A DNA stretch of 64,000 nt, from contig JAEYUP010000001.1 of assembly GCA_023432445.1 (NCBI GenBank), forward strand, positions 186,001 through 250,000. Direction: 5' to 3'. Shown here one piece after another: positions 28,678 to 38,113 of this stretch. The notes under the pieces are model-generated. The model was given only the letters and a program-made list of their open reading frames with translations, was not told where the DNA came from and made no database searches. Within the stretch, counting starts at the first letter, position 1, and every line of letters begins with the position of its first letter. This stretch comes from Candidatus Parcubacteria bacterium (GTDB lineage Bacteria; Patescibacteriota; Saccharimonadia; Saccharimonadales; Saccharimonadaceae). The position numbers and the translations under genes are program-made.

Positions 28678-30570
28678 TCAGCGCAAAACAGCCTTAATGC
28701 GTCGAATACCGGCGCTCGAAGCTTCTTCTTTCGTGACAGCAAAAATTTTACCGCCTTCACCAAGCTGACCAGTACGGTCAACGTGAGGCCCGCCACAAAT
28801 CTCAAGGCTGGCAATTGAATCACCCTCGCCCATCTGATAAACCTTAACGGTTTCGTCGTAACGCTCGCCAAATGGACCGATGGCGCCCATATCTAGTGCT
28901 TCTTGCGTCGGGTAAATAGTGTAAGTAACAGGTAAATCAGCTTTGATCCAGCCATTAACTAGTTCCTCAACTCTAGTGATCTCTTCTGGTGTCACCTTAC
29001 GGTCAAGATTAAAGTCGAACCGCAACCTCTCGTCTGTAATATTACTACCATGTTGACGGAGTTCAGGGCCAAAAATCTCGCGCAGAGCCGACTGCAGCAA
29101 GTGCGTCGCCGTGTGATATTTCTTGTGAATCAAATCCTGACCGCCAAGACCTCCTTTGAAGTCGCCTTTGGTAGCGGTGCGCGAACGGTTGCGCTGCTCT
29201 TCCATTTTGGCATCAAACTCTTCGCGCCAATTATCGCTTAATGCGATGTCTTGCTTGAAAGCCTCCTCGGTCGATAACTCGACTGGAAATCCATAGGTGT
29301 CGTAAAGTGTAAATAGTTCGACGCCTGTTAATCCATCTACCACAAATTTACTCATTTGCTGCAAACCTTTTCGAAGCGTCTGACGGAACACTTTTTCTTC
29401 TTTCGCAAGTACGGCGATAATCTCTTCGCGCCGCTCAGCCACTTCTGGATAGTCGGCCTCGTAAAGGTCGGCAATCACCGGAACGATTTTCTCAAAGAAG
29501 TTTTGCTCGATACCTAGGTCGAACGCAAATCGAATTGCTCGGCGGAGCAAGCGTCGCATGACGTAGCCCTGTTCTTTATTCGCAGGAACACAGCCGTCGG
29601 TCGCCAGGAACGTTGCCGCTCGCAGATGGTCGGCGATAACGCGCATACTCGAGGTATGGCTGTCGTAGTTTTTACCGCTCAGCTCTTGAAGCGTCTCTAT
29701 AATCGGCCACATAACACTTATTCGGAAAACGTCAGGGTTGTTAATCTTGGCGGCAGCGATTCTCTCCAAGCCTGAACCATGATCAATGTTAGGCTTTTCA
29801 AGTGGCTCAAACTTACCCTCGGCCACTTTACGGTAGGCCATAAAGACATTGTTGCCGATCTCCATAAATCGGCCGCAGTCACAGTTCGGGTGGCAGTGCT
29901 CACCGTAGCTTGGGTCGTGAGGTATGCCAAAATCATAAAACATCTCACTGTCAGGGCCGCAAGGGTCGCCTACCGGCGTCGTCTCTGGCTTACCGTTACG
30001 ACTCCACCAGTTCTTACTGCCGTCGTAATAGAAAATCCGCTCGCCGTCTTTCATGCCGCGGCCGTAGCCGGCTTCTTCAGAGCCAATCTCAGCCTCTCCA
30101 GCGCTAAGCCCGTTTGCCTCAAAAAGTCGACGCCAGACAGCCGCTGCATCGGTATCTTTTTCGATACCATACTCCGGCGCCCCAATAAAACAAGTAACGT
30201 ATACTCGACTCATATCAAGTTCAACCACCGAACTCAGCCACTCAAATATCCATTCTATCTGTTGCTCTTTGAAGTAGTCTCCCATACTCCAGTTACCAAG
30301 CATCTCAAAGAAAGTGGTGTGGCGATTGTCACCAACGTCGTCAATGTCCTGCGCCCGCAAACATGTCTGACTGTCCGCAATTCGAACACCTTGTGGGTGC
30401 GGCTCACCCAGCAAATAGGGGATCATCGGCTGCATTCCAGAGCCAGTAAAAAGCGTCGATGGGTCGTCCTTCAAAACCAACGGTGCCCGCTCAATAATCT
30501 TGTGGGCACGTTTTTGAAAAAACTCGAGATACGAGTTGCGGATTTCTTGCGCATTCATCTCTGTTATCAT
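28678..30570 (-). CDS. alaS: alanine-tRNA ligase, short form without C-Ala domain
   Basis: Class II synthetase charging tRNA-Ala. The catalytic core starts EIRNSYLEFFQKRAHKI, with GMQPMIPYLLGEPHP and later PCGPDSEMFYDFG. The tRNA-binding helical part (YVMRRLLRRAIRF) follows, then the editing domain with HTATHLLQSAL and CGGPHVDRTGQLG. The protein stops soon after (630 residues) and lacks the roughly 240-residue DHHA1/C-Ala region of typical bacterial AlaRS. Its ATG overlaps the mnmA stop (ATGA) with GGAGGG 8 nt upstream. Last gene of the desulfurase/DUF218/mnmA/alaS operon. Confidence 0.95.
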   Translation of the reverse strand: MITEMNAQEIRNSYLEFFQKRAHKIIERAPLVLKDDPSTLFTGSGMQPMIPYLLGEPHPQGVRIADSQTCLRAQDIDDVGDNRHTTFFEMLGNWSMGDYFKEQQIEWIFEWLSSVVELDMSRVYVTCFIGAPEYGIEKDTDAAAVWRRLFEANGLSAGEAEIGSEEAGYGRGMKDGERIFYYDGSKNWWSRNGKPETTPVGDPCGPDSEMFYDFGIPHDPSYGEHCHPNCDCGRFMEIGNNVFMAYRKVAEGKFEPLEKPNIDHGSGLERIAAAKINNPDVFRISVMWPIIETLQELSGKNYDSHTSSMRVIADHLRAATFLATDGCVPANKEQGYVMRRLLRRAIRFAFDLGIEQNFFEKIVPVIADLYEADYPEVAERREEIIAVLAKEEKVFRQTLRKGLQQMSKFVVDGLTGVELFTLYDTYGFPVELSTEEAFKQDIALSDNWREEFDAKMEEQRNRSRTATKGDFKGGLGGQDLIHKKYHTATHLLQSALREIFGPELRQHGSNITDERLRFDFNLDRKVTPEEITRVEELVNGWIKADLPVTYTIYPTQEALDMGAIGPFGERYDETVKVYQMGEGDSIASLEICGGPHVDRTGQLGEGGKIFAVTKEEASSAGIRRIKAVLR

Positions 30571-31604
30571 ACCACAATCCCTCCGCCGACGCAGACCTCA
30601 TTGTCATAAATGACCACCGACTGGCCAGGACTAACCGCTCGTTCGGGTGAGTCAAGCTTCAAAACAACCGCTTCACCATCTTGAGATAATGTCGCCGCTA
30701 TGAGACTTCCCCTATGCCTCACCCGCACCCGACAAGATGCGCCGTCGGGCAGCGGCTGATTTATCCAGTGAAAATCGCTCAGTCGCAACTCATTACGCCA
30801 CAGCGTCTCGTCATTCAGGTCCGTCGTAACATACACTTCGTTTTTATCCATATCTTTACCCACAACATAGTAGGGGAGACCGCCCCCAACATCGAGTCCG
30901 TGGCGTTGTCCGAGTGTATAAAAGATCGCACCGTCGTGTTTCCCGATCTGCCTGCTCGTCCTCTTGTCGATAATTACACCTGGTTCCGTTTCAACATACT
31001 GCCCTAGAAATTCCCGGATCCCAATCTGGCCCACAAAGCAAATCCCTTGACTATCTTTTTTGGTGGCCGTATAAAGACCACGATCTTCCGCCATCTTTCG
31101 CACCTCTGGCTTTGTATACTCACCCAGCGGAAATAAGGTTTTAGCCAGCGCCTCGCCCGACACTCGATACAAAAAGTACGTCTGGTCTTTATTGGTGTCG
31201 GCTGCTTGTAAGAGCTTCCCGTCCGCAACTCTTGCGTAGTGGCCGGTTGCGATCATGTCGGCGCCATCTTCCAGGGCCGTTTCCAAAAAAAGCTTGAACT
31301 TCACCTCTTGGTTACACATAATATCTGGGTTTGGTGTCCGACCGCGTCGGTATTCCTCGATCATGTAGCCCACCACCTTCTGGCGATAATCGGTTTCAAA
31401 GTCGAAAACTTTAAAATCAATCCCAAGCTGAACAGCAACGCGCTTTGCATCAGCCAAATCTTCCGCCCACGGGCAGCGCATGCCAGGTAAATCTTGCGTC
31501 CAATTCTTCATATATACGCCTGTCACGTCATAACCTTGCTCGACCAGCAGAGCAGCTGTCAGGGACGAGTCAACGCCGCCGCTCATGCCAACATAAACCT
31601 TCAT
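30567..31604 (-). CDS. mnmA: tRNA-specific 2-thiouridylase MnmA
   Basis: Makes 2-thiouridine at U34 of tRNA-Lys, Glu and Gln using ATP and a persulfide sulfur. PP-loop GMSGGVDSS lies at the N-terminus. The catalytic cysteines are in NPDIMCNQEVKF and SQGICFVGQIG. The C-terminal beta domains are complete (about 345 residues). Start at ATG 31604 (a GTG lies one codon before) with GGAGG upstream, overlapping the end of the DUF218 gene. Cotranscription with a cysteine desulfurase two genes upstream supplies the sulfur donor. Confidence 0.96.
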   Translation of the reverse strand: MKVYVGMSGGVDSSLTAALLVEQGYDVTGVYMKNWTQDLPGMRCPWAEDLADAKRVAVQLGIDFKVFDFETDYRQKVVGYMIEEYRRGRTPNPDIMCNQEVKFKLFLETALEDGADMIATGHYARVADGKLLQAADTNKDQTYFLYRVSGEALAKTLFPLGEYTKPEVRKMAEDRGLYTATKKDSQGICFVGQIGIREFLGQYVETEPGVIIDKRTSRQIGKHDGAIFYTLGQRHGLDVGGGLPYYVVGKDMDKNEVYVTTDLNDETLWRNELRLSDFHWINQPLPDGASCRVRVRHRGSLIAATLSQDGEAVVLKLDSPERAVSPGQSVVIYDNEVCVGGGIVV

Positions 31605-32203
31605 CACCTGACACCTCCAGCGTGAAAGATCAATATCTTAACCATCTCTCCGCCCGCCAACCACCAACCGCGCGGCGTTAGCCACCACCACCATCCCCAG
31701 TCACCGTCTTGAATCAGTGGGTAGTTGCGAACGGTTACATCGCCAGCTCTTTTATCGAACTCCAAGCTTGCCCGCCTTTGGTGGTAGCCGGAAGTAACCA
31801 GGATAACGTTAGTGAATCCCTTCTCCTCGAAAATAGTTTTCACCTTCTCTGCATTTTGCTGCGTCGTCTCGGCTTCTTCGTCGATCAAGATTGCCGCGGC
31901 TGGCACACCTCTCTTCAGCGCAAACTCTTTCATGGCAGCCGCATTACTTGGTCCAGACTTGTCTCTAGCAGCGCCTGACAATACAAGCGTTTCCGCCCAA
32001 CCATTTTCATAAAGCTCGATTCCAGCTTCGGTTCGAGCATTGGTATTGCCTCCGCTTACCACTACAATAGCATCCGCCTTTTGGCATTCTGTTCCCTCAA
32101 CAGGCGCTTCACGACAACCAAGAAAGTCATTTGGCTGAAGATACAGCGATGCAAAAATAATAAAGCCCACAAATATGATCCCCAATCCTATCAACCATCT
32201 CAT
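31604..32203 (-). CDS. DUF218/YdcF (SanA-like) membrane protein
   Basis: A 199-residue protein with an N-terminal transmembrane helix (about 3-20) and an extracytoplasmic DUF218 domain: ADAIVVVSGG, RTEAGIELY, VLSGAARDKSG, DEEAETTQQNAEKV and VILVTSGYHQRRA. These are the usual nucleotide-like binding-loop motifs of the SanA/YdcF family, which is linked to envelope functions. It lies between the desulfurase (4-bp overlap) and mnmA. Confidence 0.88.
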   Translation of the reverse strand: MRWLIGLGIIFVGFIIFASLYLQPNDFLGCREAPVEGTECQKADAIVVVSGGNTNARTEAGIELYENGWAETLVLSGAARDKSGPSNAAAMKEFALKRGVPAAAILIDEEAETTQQNAEKVKTIFEEKGFTNVILVTSGYHQRRASLEFDKRAGDVTVRNYPLIQDGDWGWWWWLTPRGWWLAGGEMVKILIFHAGGVR

Positions 32204-33360
32204 TGCGCGCGTCCTAGTCTATCGTACTCAGCTCGAATCGTCTTGATAATCTTATCAATCGCCTGAGGTACATTATATTCAGTCGTCAAATGACCGAAGG
32301 TTAAGCGCAAGCTACCATCAGCCAGCTCCACCGGAAGACCGATGGCATCAAGAACATGAGAACGAGTACCTTTATTGGCAGCGCAAGCACTACCGGTTGC
32401 CACGTAAATATGCTCCGCTTCGAGCGCAAAGATCAATCGTTCAGCGTCAATAGCAGGAAATGAAATATGAAGATGACCAGCCAAACGATGCTTTTGATGA
32501 CCAGAGACGACAGCTTCCGGAAAAGCCTCCATTAATCGACGCTGAGCTTCATCGCGCAAGGCGCGTATTCGCTCTGTTTCATAGTTCCTGTGCTCGATCA
32601 TCAGTTCCATAGCCTTAGCAAACCCAACTACACCAGCCACGTTTTCGGTACCACTTCTTAGACCACGCTCTTGCCCGCCGCCTGTTATCTCTGGCGCAAG
32701 CGAAACTTCGCTTGAAGCCCAAAGAAGGCCCATTTGTTTTGGACCATAGATTTTAGCGCTATTTAAAGTTAGGAGGTCGACACCCAGTCGCGACACATTA
32801 ACATCTAGCTGACCGACGCCCTGCGAGGCGTCGCTATGAAGAAATAGGGGAGTGGTATCCCCCGACTCCCGCCGGTTCGATCGCTCCTCACCTATCATTT
32901 CAGCGATTCGGCGAAGCGGCTGAACAGTACCGATCTCGTTATTGGCAAGTGCAACGCTAACAAGTCTGGTATCTGGTCGAATCGCCGCGCGAAGCGCCTC
33001 TAAGTCAACTAAACCCTTTTCATTAACCGGCACAATAGTCACATCGCCCTGCTTTGCGGTGTTTAAAACCGCGTGGTGCTCTATGGACGTAGTCACAACA
33101 TGACCGCCGACACCGCGAATCGCCAAATTAATCGATTCGGTCGCCCCTGCAGTTATAACTATATCTGCAGCGCTGGCGCCAATCGCTCGAGCCAAATTAT
33201 GTTTAGCTTCTTCATAAACTCGTCTAACCCCTACTGCTGGCGCGTACGGAGAGGACGGATTAAAAAAGGCATCAAAAAGGTACGGCTCCATCGCCTTTTG
33301 GACCTTCGGGTCAACTGGCGTGGCCGCTGCATGGTCAAAGTAAACCATTTCTGTGCTCAT
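32200..33360 (-). CDS. cysteine desulfurase (NifS/IscS family)
   Basis: PLP enzyme releasing sulfur from cysteine as a persulfide, 386 residues. Visible are FDHAAATPVDPKV at the N-terminus, TAGATESINLAI, the PLP-binding SLLTLNSAKIYGPK-type segment (Lys in NSAKIYGPK), and the catalytic Cys in ATGSACAANKGTRSHVL. No iscU lies nearby; with mnmA in the same operon its likely main job is tRNA thiolation. TATACT ends 6 nt before the ATG, so it is leaderless. Confidence 0.94.
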   Translation of the reverse strand: MSTEMVYFDHAAATPVDPKVQKAMEPYLFDAFFNPSSPYAPAVGVRRVYEEAKHNLARAIGASAADIVITAGATESINLAIRGVGGHVVTTSIEHHAVLNTAKQGDVTIVPVNEKGLVDLEALRAAIRPDTRLVSVALANNEIGTVQPLRRIAEMIGEERSNRRESGDTTPLFLHSDASQGVGQLDVNVSRLGVDLLTLNSAKIYGPKQMGLLWASSEVSLAPEITGGGQERGLRSGTENVAGVVGFAKAMELMIEHRNYETERIRALRDEAQRRLMEAFPEAVVSGHQKHRLAGHLHISFPAIDAERLIFALEAEHIYVATGSACAANKGTRSHVLDAIGLPVELADGSLRLTFGHLTTEYNVPQAIDKIIKTIRAEYDRLGRAQ

Positions 33361-33393
33361 CTCTTAAGTATACCAAGCGATGGCCATCTCTGG

Positions 33394-33765
33394 CTATGCA
33401 GCCAGCCTGTACCCGTCACGGCTCCCGGAGTAGAGTTCTTTCTTGATATAATCTCGGTATAGTTCAACCGCTGTCAAGAATCGCTCTAGCTCGTCATTGC
33501 TCAGATCGTATTCGCGACCCTCCACCAGCTTGTGAACGCTGTTGTCGCGGATCTGGATGCGTATAACTGTCTGTATATCACCTTCTGCCGTACGCTGGAC
33601 GCGCTCAAAGAACCAATCTCCGACATGGTACCAAAACCGTTGACGGACAACTGAATCGTCTCGTTTGAATATACGACCCCCAATATTACTCTCTTCTTCG
33701 ACAAGTCGATCTTCGAACAGCATGGGCTTCGAAATAAATTTGCTTAAAAAACGTGCCATTGTCAT
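33394..33765 (-). CDS. hypothetical protein, last gene of the metG operon
   Basis: Unrecognised soluble 123-residue protein, rich in Arg, Glu and aromatic residues (QRFWYHVGDWFFERV), probably a small alpha/beta domain with a C-terminal helix (SNDELERFLTAVELYRDYI). No signal or membrane segment is seen. The ATG overlaps the stop of the upstream small gene (ATGA), so both are translationally coupled downstream of tatD. Confidence 0.65.
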   Translation of the reverse strand: MTMARFLSKFISKPMLFEDRLVEEESNIGGRIFKRDDSVVRQRFWYHVGDWFFERVQRTAEGDIQTVIRIQIRDNSVHKLVEGREYDLSNDELERFLTAVELYRDYIKKELYSGSRDGYRLAA

Positions 33766-33944
33766 GTCTGGTACTGCCTTCCTGCCGCCCTAGCGCGCAT
33801 ATCTTCAATATCCCGCTCTATTTCCTTGTAGGGGGCAAACTGGGCATCCCTCGGCTCTGCTTCTTGAGTCAAAACCAAATCAGAGCGAGGTATTTCTTCG
33901 CTTAAAAATTCGTTGCTGGTGGGAATATTATATTGTCCGTTCAT
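33762..33944 (-). CDS. small hypothetical protein
   Basis: A 60-residue hydrophilic, acidic ORF with no recognised motif (SNEFLSEEIPRSDLVL; EIERDIEDMRARAAGRQ may form a helix). Support is positional: it lies between tatD and the next gene and overlaps that gene by ATGA. The start is the ATG at 33944, one codon after a GTG. Confidence 0.55.
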   Translation of the reverse strand: MNGQYNIPTSNEFLSEEIPRSDLVLTQEAEPRDAQFAPYKEIERDIEDMRARAAGRQYQT

Positions 33945-33946
33945 CA

Positions 33947-33965
33947 CAAAAAGGCCCTTTGGCCC
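33947..33965 (-). terminator. possible terminator between tatD and the downstream small genes
   Basis: On the minus strand a short GGGCC-AAA-GGGCC-type hairpin (GGCC/GGCC core) is followed by five T residues. It may attenuate the transcript before the two small genes. Confidence 0.4.
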
Positions 33966-33990
33966 ATATAAGTTTATTTAGTTATTTGTT

Positions 33991-34743
33991 TTAAGATCGC
34001 GTATAGAGCCTCAAGGCGTTCTGAGTCGTCGCGTTGGCGATTTCTTCAAAAGAAATACCGCGACGTTTGGCATGATATTCCGCCACTTGACGTACATACG
34101 CTGGCTCATTTACCTTACCACGAAAAGGGTTAGGCGTCAAGAAGGGGGCGTCGGTCTCGAGCAAAAGCCTATCCAGCGGAATAGCATCAAAAATAGCCTG
34201 TTGCGCCTCGTTTTTTGTAAAAGTGCTGATGCCGTTAACGCCAATGTACAACCCTTCGGCTAAAGCTTTTTGTAGATTCTCCATAGAGTCAGTAAAACTA
34301 TGCAACTCCCCTCTAATGCCCTTAAACTTATGAAAAATCGGCCAAAAATCGTCAAATGCATCGCGCACATGAAACGCTATTGGCAAATCGTTCTCAAGAG
34401 CGATTTCTATCTGGGCTTCAAGAGCGGCCAACTGGGTCTTGCGATCGCTGTATTCGTAGTAGTAATCGAGACCGATCTCTCCTACGCCTATAACGCCCGG
34501 CCTCTTGGCAAGCTCTGCAATCGCCGCATAACCATCCTTGGTGTCGTGAGGGTGGACACCGACTATAGCGCTCACCTCTTGATGCTTGGACGCGAATTCG
34601 ACCGCCAGACGCGAGCTTTCCTGGCTAGTTCCGACGCAGTATATCTGATGAACAGCCGCCTGATGCGCCCGCTCAATCACTTCGTCAACAGGAAGCGAAT
34701 AGTCGGCCTCGTGTATGTGGCAGTGCGTATCAACCAGCGACAT
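33991..34743 (-). CDS. tatD: TatD family metal-dependent hydrolase
   Basis: Putative DNase/RNase of the TatD amidohydrolase-fold family, 250 residues. Metal-binding motifs are DTHCHIHEADY (first HxH), GVGEIGLDYYYE (Glu), IAFHVRDA (His), RGELHSFT (His) and LLLETDAPFL (Asp). It overlaps the metG stop by 1 bp (TAATG). The metG-tatD pairing is seen in many bacteria. Confidence 0.94.
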   Translation of the reverse strand: MSLVDTHCHIHEADYSLPVDEVIERAHQAAVHQIYCVGTSQESSRLAVEFASKHQEVSAIVGVHPHDTKDGYAAIAELAKRPGVIGVGEIGLDYYYEYSDRKTQLAALEAQIEIALENDLPIAFHVRDAFDDFWPIFHKFKGIRGELHSFTDSMENLQKALAEGLYIGVNGISTFTKNEAQQAIFDAIPLDRLLLETDAPFLTPNPFRGKVNEPAYVRQVAEYHAKRRGISFEEIANATTQNALRLYTRS

Positions 34744-36236
34744 TACTGTGCCTTTACGTTCGGGTCGGCAGTGTGCAAATATTTCTTTGGGAAACTTACA
34801 CCCTCAGCAGGCTTTACTACACCTGAATCAAACGTCTGATGTATAAGTGCAGCCGTGTCTGGGAGGAAAGGCACCAGCAAATCGCCTATCTGAAGTAGTG
34901 CGCCAGCACAGTGCGCCAGTATCTCACCCAAATGACCCTCAGCCTCAGCGTCCTGTCCGAGCCTTTTGGCTACTTCCCACGGCTTAACGTGGTCAATATA
35001 CTGGTTTAGGCTACGGACTTTGTCCCAAACTTCGTCAAAAGCCCGGTTAAACTCTAGTGCCTCCATAGCCTCGTGATAAGCCGTCATGTCGTGCTCTGTC
35101 TGCGGCGACTCACCTATAACGCCAGCCTGGTAACGCGTTATCATCCCCGCAACCCGCTGGATCAAGTTACCTAAATCATTTGCTAGCTCACCGTTATAAG
35201 CCGCCTCAAACTTCTCCCAAGTAAAGTCGCCATCTTCCAGCGTCGGAATGTGTCTTGAAAAGAAGTACCTAAAAGCATCAAGCCCGTAGCTGTCGATGAT
35301 TTCATTAGGGTCAACGACATTACCAACCGTTTTGCTAATCTTCGCGCCGCCGATGTTTATAAATCCATGTACTAAAAGCTTCTTCGGCAACTGAAGACCA
35401 ATCCCTAGCAGCATCGCCGGCCAGATCCCGGCGTGGAAACGAAGAATATCTTTGCCAATAACCTGCACGTCGGCTGGCCAGTATTCTTTCCACGCGGGGT
35501 TGTTTGGATAGCCAAGTATCGTGATATAGTTCGCCAAAGCATCGATCCAAACATACATAACCTGCTCTGGGTCGCCAGGCACTGGGACACCCCAACTAAG
35601 GCTCTTCTTTGGCCGCGATATACTTACATCGTGAAGGCCGTCCTTGATGAGTTCTAGGAATTCATTTTTACGAAACTCTGGCACTATCTGCATAGTTCCA
35701 TCTGTAAGCGCTGCTTTAATTTTGTCTGTAAAGGCACTGGTCTTAAAGAAATAGTTCTCCTCACTAACCTGCTGGTATGGCGTTTGATGGTCGTTACAGA
35801 TACCACCCGTCTCTTGAACCTCTTTGTCTGTGTAAAAGGCCTCACAACCGACACAATACCAACCAGAATAATTGGCTTTATAAATATACGGTTGAAGCTG
35901 CTGCCAAATATATTGGACAGACTGCTGATGCTCTGGACTGGTAGTCCTAACGAAGTCCGTATACTGCGCGCCCACCTTCTTCATGAGCTGCTCAAAGCTT
36001 CCGACCATTGAGTCGGTGTATGCCTGGGGAGTCACGCCCTGCGCAGCTGCTTTGGCGGCTATCTTGTTTCCGTGCTCATCAGTCCCAACCTGGAATCGCA
36101 CCTCACGTCCGTTTTGACGTTGATAGCGCGTCCAGATATCAGCTATAAGATAGTCTAGCGCATTACCGATGTGAGGCGCGGCGTTAACATACGGTATCGC
36201 CGTCGTGATATAAAACTTTTTCTGTGGCTGTTCCAT
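34743..36236 (-). CDS. metG: methionine-tRNA ligase
   Basis: Class I synthetase, 497 residues. HIGH-type motif in TAIPYVNAAPHIGNA. The metal-binding knuckle is CVGC followed by a CNDH second half. The tRNA-binding region VHGFINIGGAKISKTVGN has KISKT in place of KMSKS. The anticodon-binding helical domain follows and there is no C-terminal EMAP-like domain. TACAAT (TGTTACAAT) ends 7 nt before the ATG, so the mRNA should be leaderless. First gene of the metG/tatD operon. Confidence 0.96.
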   Translation of the reverse strand: MEQPQKKFYITTAIPYVNAAPHIGNALDYLIADIWTRYQRQNGREVRFQVGTDEHGNKIAAKAAAQGVTPQAYTDSMVGSFEQLMKKVGAQYTDFVRTTSPEHQQSVQYIWQQLQPYIYKANYSGWYCVGCEAFYTDKEVQETGGICNDHQTPYQQVSEENYFFKTSAFTDKIKAALTDGTMQIVPEFRKNEFLELIKDGLHDVSISRPKKSLSWGVPVPGDPEQVMYVWIDALANYITILGYPNNPAWKEYWPADVQVIGKDILRFHAGIWPAMLLGIGLQLPKKLLVHGFINIGGAKISKTVGNVVDPNEIIDSYGLDAFRYFFSRHIPTLEDGDFTWEKFEAAYNGELANDLGNLIQRVAGMITRYQAGVIGESPQTEHDMTAYHEAMEALEFNRAFDEVWDKVRSLNQYIDHVKPWEVAKRLGQDAEAEGHLGEILAHCAGALLQIGDLLVPFLPDTAALIHQTFDSGVVKPAEGVSFPKKYLHTADPNVKAQ

Positions 36237-36277
36237 TTTACCTATTGTAACAGAGAACGGGCGAAGATCGCACCGGT

Positions 36278-37318
36278 TTATAGCGCCCCTGTTTCGTAAA
36301 GTCGGTCGACCTGGCTGTCAGATATAGCACGATCGAAAATGCGCACATCATCGATACTCCCTTTTATACACTCGCCTCCGACAGAGGAATAACAGCCCAC
36401 ATACGAGTAGGGTCCGACGGAGTTCAGCCCGCCAAATGTACTCGGTGTCGTCACGTTCGCTCCGTTTAGATAAAACTTTATTGAGGTCCCAGACCATGTA
36501 ACCACTAAATAATGCCACGTGTTATTGGGAGCATTAGTTGCTCCTATAATAGGGCCGGCACCCATATACGTGTGCAAGTCGCCAGCAGGCGTTGTTCTTA
36601 TATATACCCTGCTCGCATCCACTGTTTGTGGGTGTGAGAATATATACCAACCTCCAGCTGATGTGGGTTGTGGCGAAATTGGCCTAAACCAAAGACTCAC
36701 CGTGCCCTCGCTAGTGCTGTGGGCTGCTGGTATGCGAATATATTGTCCTGCACCACTAAAAGAATAGGCGCTGTTCGTCTGTTCGTTCTGTCCAGTTGTT
36801 GGCACTGCGCTGTTGAAAACCGCGCCGTGATAGCCGTTGCCGCTTGAATCCTGAACGTTACCATTCAATTTCCACCAGCCTACTATTTTCCCACCCGAGC
36901 CGCCAGCTGCGACTGACGCGTCTAGTGCTTCACACGCCCCTCCTTCAGAAGCAACTCGTAGTGCATCGTCGAGCGAGCGATGGCTTGTGGTTTGCGGATT
37001 ATACGCTCGAATACAATAGTAATTTGCTTGAGAAACGACATCAATGATATTCCCCTCAGTCGGAGTGAAACGAATATTGTCATTCGCAGACCCTTCTGAG
37101 TACCATTCAACTGCCGTACCATACACGCCGGAATTCTTAGACCCATATCGAGCAACCTCGCTAGAGACCGCTTCCAAATCAGACAAAAGTGACTTTTCTC
37201 GGACATCGTTCGTTATGCCTTGATAAGCAACGGTACCGACCGCTGCGACAATACCAACGACGATAATAATCACGAGTAGTTCGACTATGGTAAACCCAGA
37301 ACGAAGAGTGTTTCGCAT
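36278..37318 (-). CDS. type IV prepilin-like protein with C-terminal LamG-type domain
   Basis: The class III leader with RSG|FTIVELLV and a hydrophobic helix is followed by a pilin head and a LamG/concanavalin-like domain from GWWKLNGNVQDSSGNGYHG to IDDVRIFDRAISDSQV. It closely parallels the pilin at 9729-10766. I start at ATG 37318: the in-frame TTG at 37336 reads through the promoter (TGC-TAC-AAT is the -10 box, ending 6 nt before the ATG). The product is about 346 residues. Probably a pilus-tip adhesin (inference). Confidence 0.88.
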   Translation of the reverse strand: MRNTLRSGFTIVELLVIIIVVGIVAAVGTVAYQGITNDVREKSLLSDLEAVSSEVARYGSKNSGVYGTAVEWYSEGSANDNIRFTPTEGNIIDVVSQANYYCIRAYNPQTTSHRSLDDALRVASEGGACEALDASVAAGGSGGKIVGWWKLNGNVQDSSGNGYHGAVFNSAVPTTGQNEQTNSAYSFSGAGQYIRIPAAHSTSEGTVSLWFRPISPQPTSAGGWYIFSHPQTVDASRVYIRTTPAGDLHTYMGAGPIIGATNAPNNTWHYLVVTWSGTSIKFYLNGANVTTPSTFGGLNSVGPYSYVGCYSSVGGECIKGSIDDVRIFDRAISDSQVDRLYETGAL

Positions 37319-37339
37319 AGGGTTATTGTAGCACAAGCA

Positions 37340-38113
37340 CTATGGGCGAAGCTGATCGACGAGCCGCTTCCAGTCTTCGATCGAGAGCTCCTCGGCGCGC
37401 GCATCCGGGTCTATACCAGCCTTAGTTATCACGCGCTCCGAATCGGATTTCTCCAGATGAAACCCGCTGGCCAAACTGCTTTTGAGCTTCTTGCGCTTGG
37501 CCGAAAAACCCGCTTTTACGACCCGGAAAAACAAACGCTCATCTTCTCTCGAAACGAGAAGTTCCGACCGCATGTTCATAATAACCACCTGGCTATCAAC
37601 TTTTGGTGGTGGGGTAAAAAACTCCGCAGGCACCACGTCACCAAGGGTCACATCGGCGTATAACTGTGCGCTCACTGCCAATATGCTCAGATCACCAGGC
37701 TTAGCAGCAAGACGTTGCGCCACCTCTTTCTGAACGAGCAGTACGATCCGCTTCGGCGGGTTGGTAGAGGTCGTCAATAACTGAACTATCTTGGAAGTAA
37801 TGTAGTAGGGGACGTTAGCAACAACAACGTAGCCTTTTGGCAGCGTCGTAAGGTCAAATTCAAGAACGTCGCCCTTAACGACCTCTAGGTTCTTGCCAGG
37901 GAACTGACCAGGTAACTTCCTGGCGAGGTCGCCGTCTAGCTCCACCGCCACTACCCTTTCCGCTCGTCGCAAGAGCTCGCTCGTAAGGGTACCGAGTCCT
38001 GGCCCGATTTCGAGCACCGTATCCGTGGTATCAATGCTAGCGCTATCAGCTATGTTGCCCAAGACGTCACGGTCAGTTAGCCAATGTTGCCCAAGTGATT
38101 TTTTCGTCGGCAT
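37340..38113 (-). CDS. rsmA: 16S rRNA dimethyladenosine transferase
   Basis: KsgA dimethylates two adjacent adenines in the 3' hairpin of 16S rRNA. Motifs: KSLGQHWLTD at the N-terminus, VLEIGPGLGTLTSELL (SAM motif I), VVANVPYYITSKIV (NxPY catalytic motif) and the C-terminal helical domain KAGFSAKRKKLKSSL. It is 257 residues from the ATG at 38113, which overlaps the stop of the upstream G5 gene by 1 bp (TAATG). The longer in-frame ORF upstream is not credible. Confidence 0.95.
   Translation of the reverse strand: MPTKKSLGQHWLTDRDVLGNIADSASIDTTDTVLEIGPGLGTLTSELLRRAERVVAVELDGDLARKLPGQFPGKNLEVVKGDVLEFDLTTLPKGYVVVANVPYYITSKIVQLLTTSTNPPKRIVLLVQKEVAQRLAAKPGDLSILAVSAQLYADVTLGDVVPAEFFTPPPKVDSQVVIMNMRSELLVSREDERLFFRVVKAGFSAKRKKLKSSLASGFHLEKSDSERVITKAGIDPDARAEELSIEDWKRLVDQLRP

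Noticed and set aside
29779..30609. 276-codon plus-strand ORF
   Set aside because: Antisense to the conserved catalytic core of alaS, no start signals, no plausible domain.
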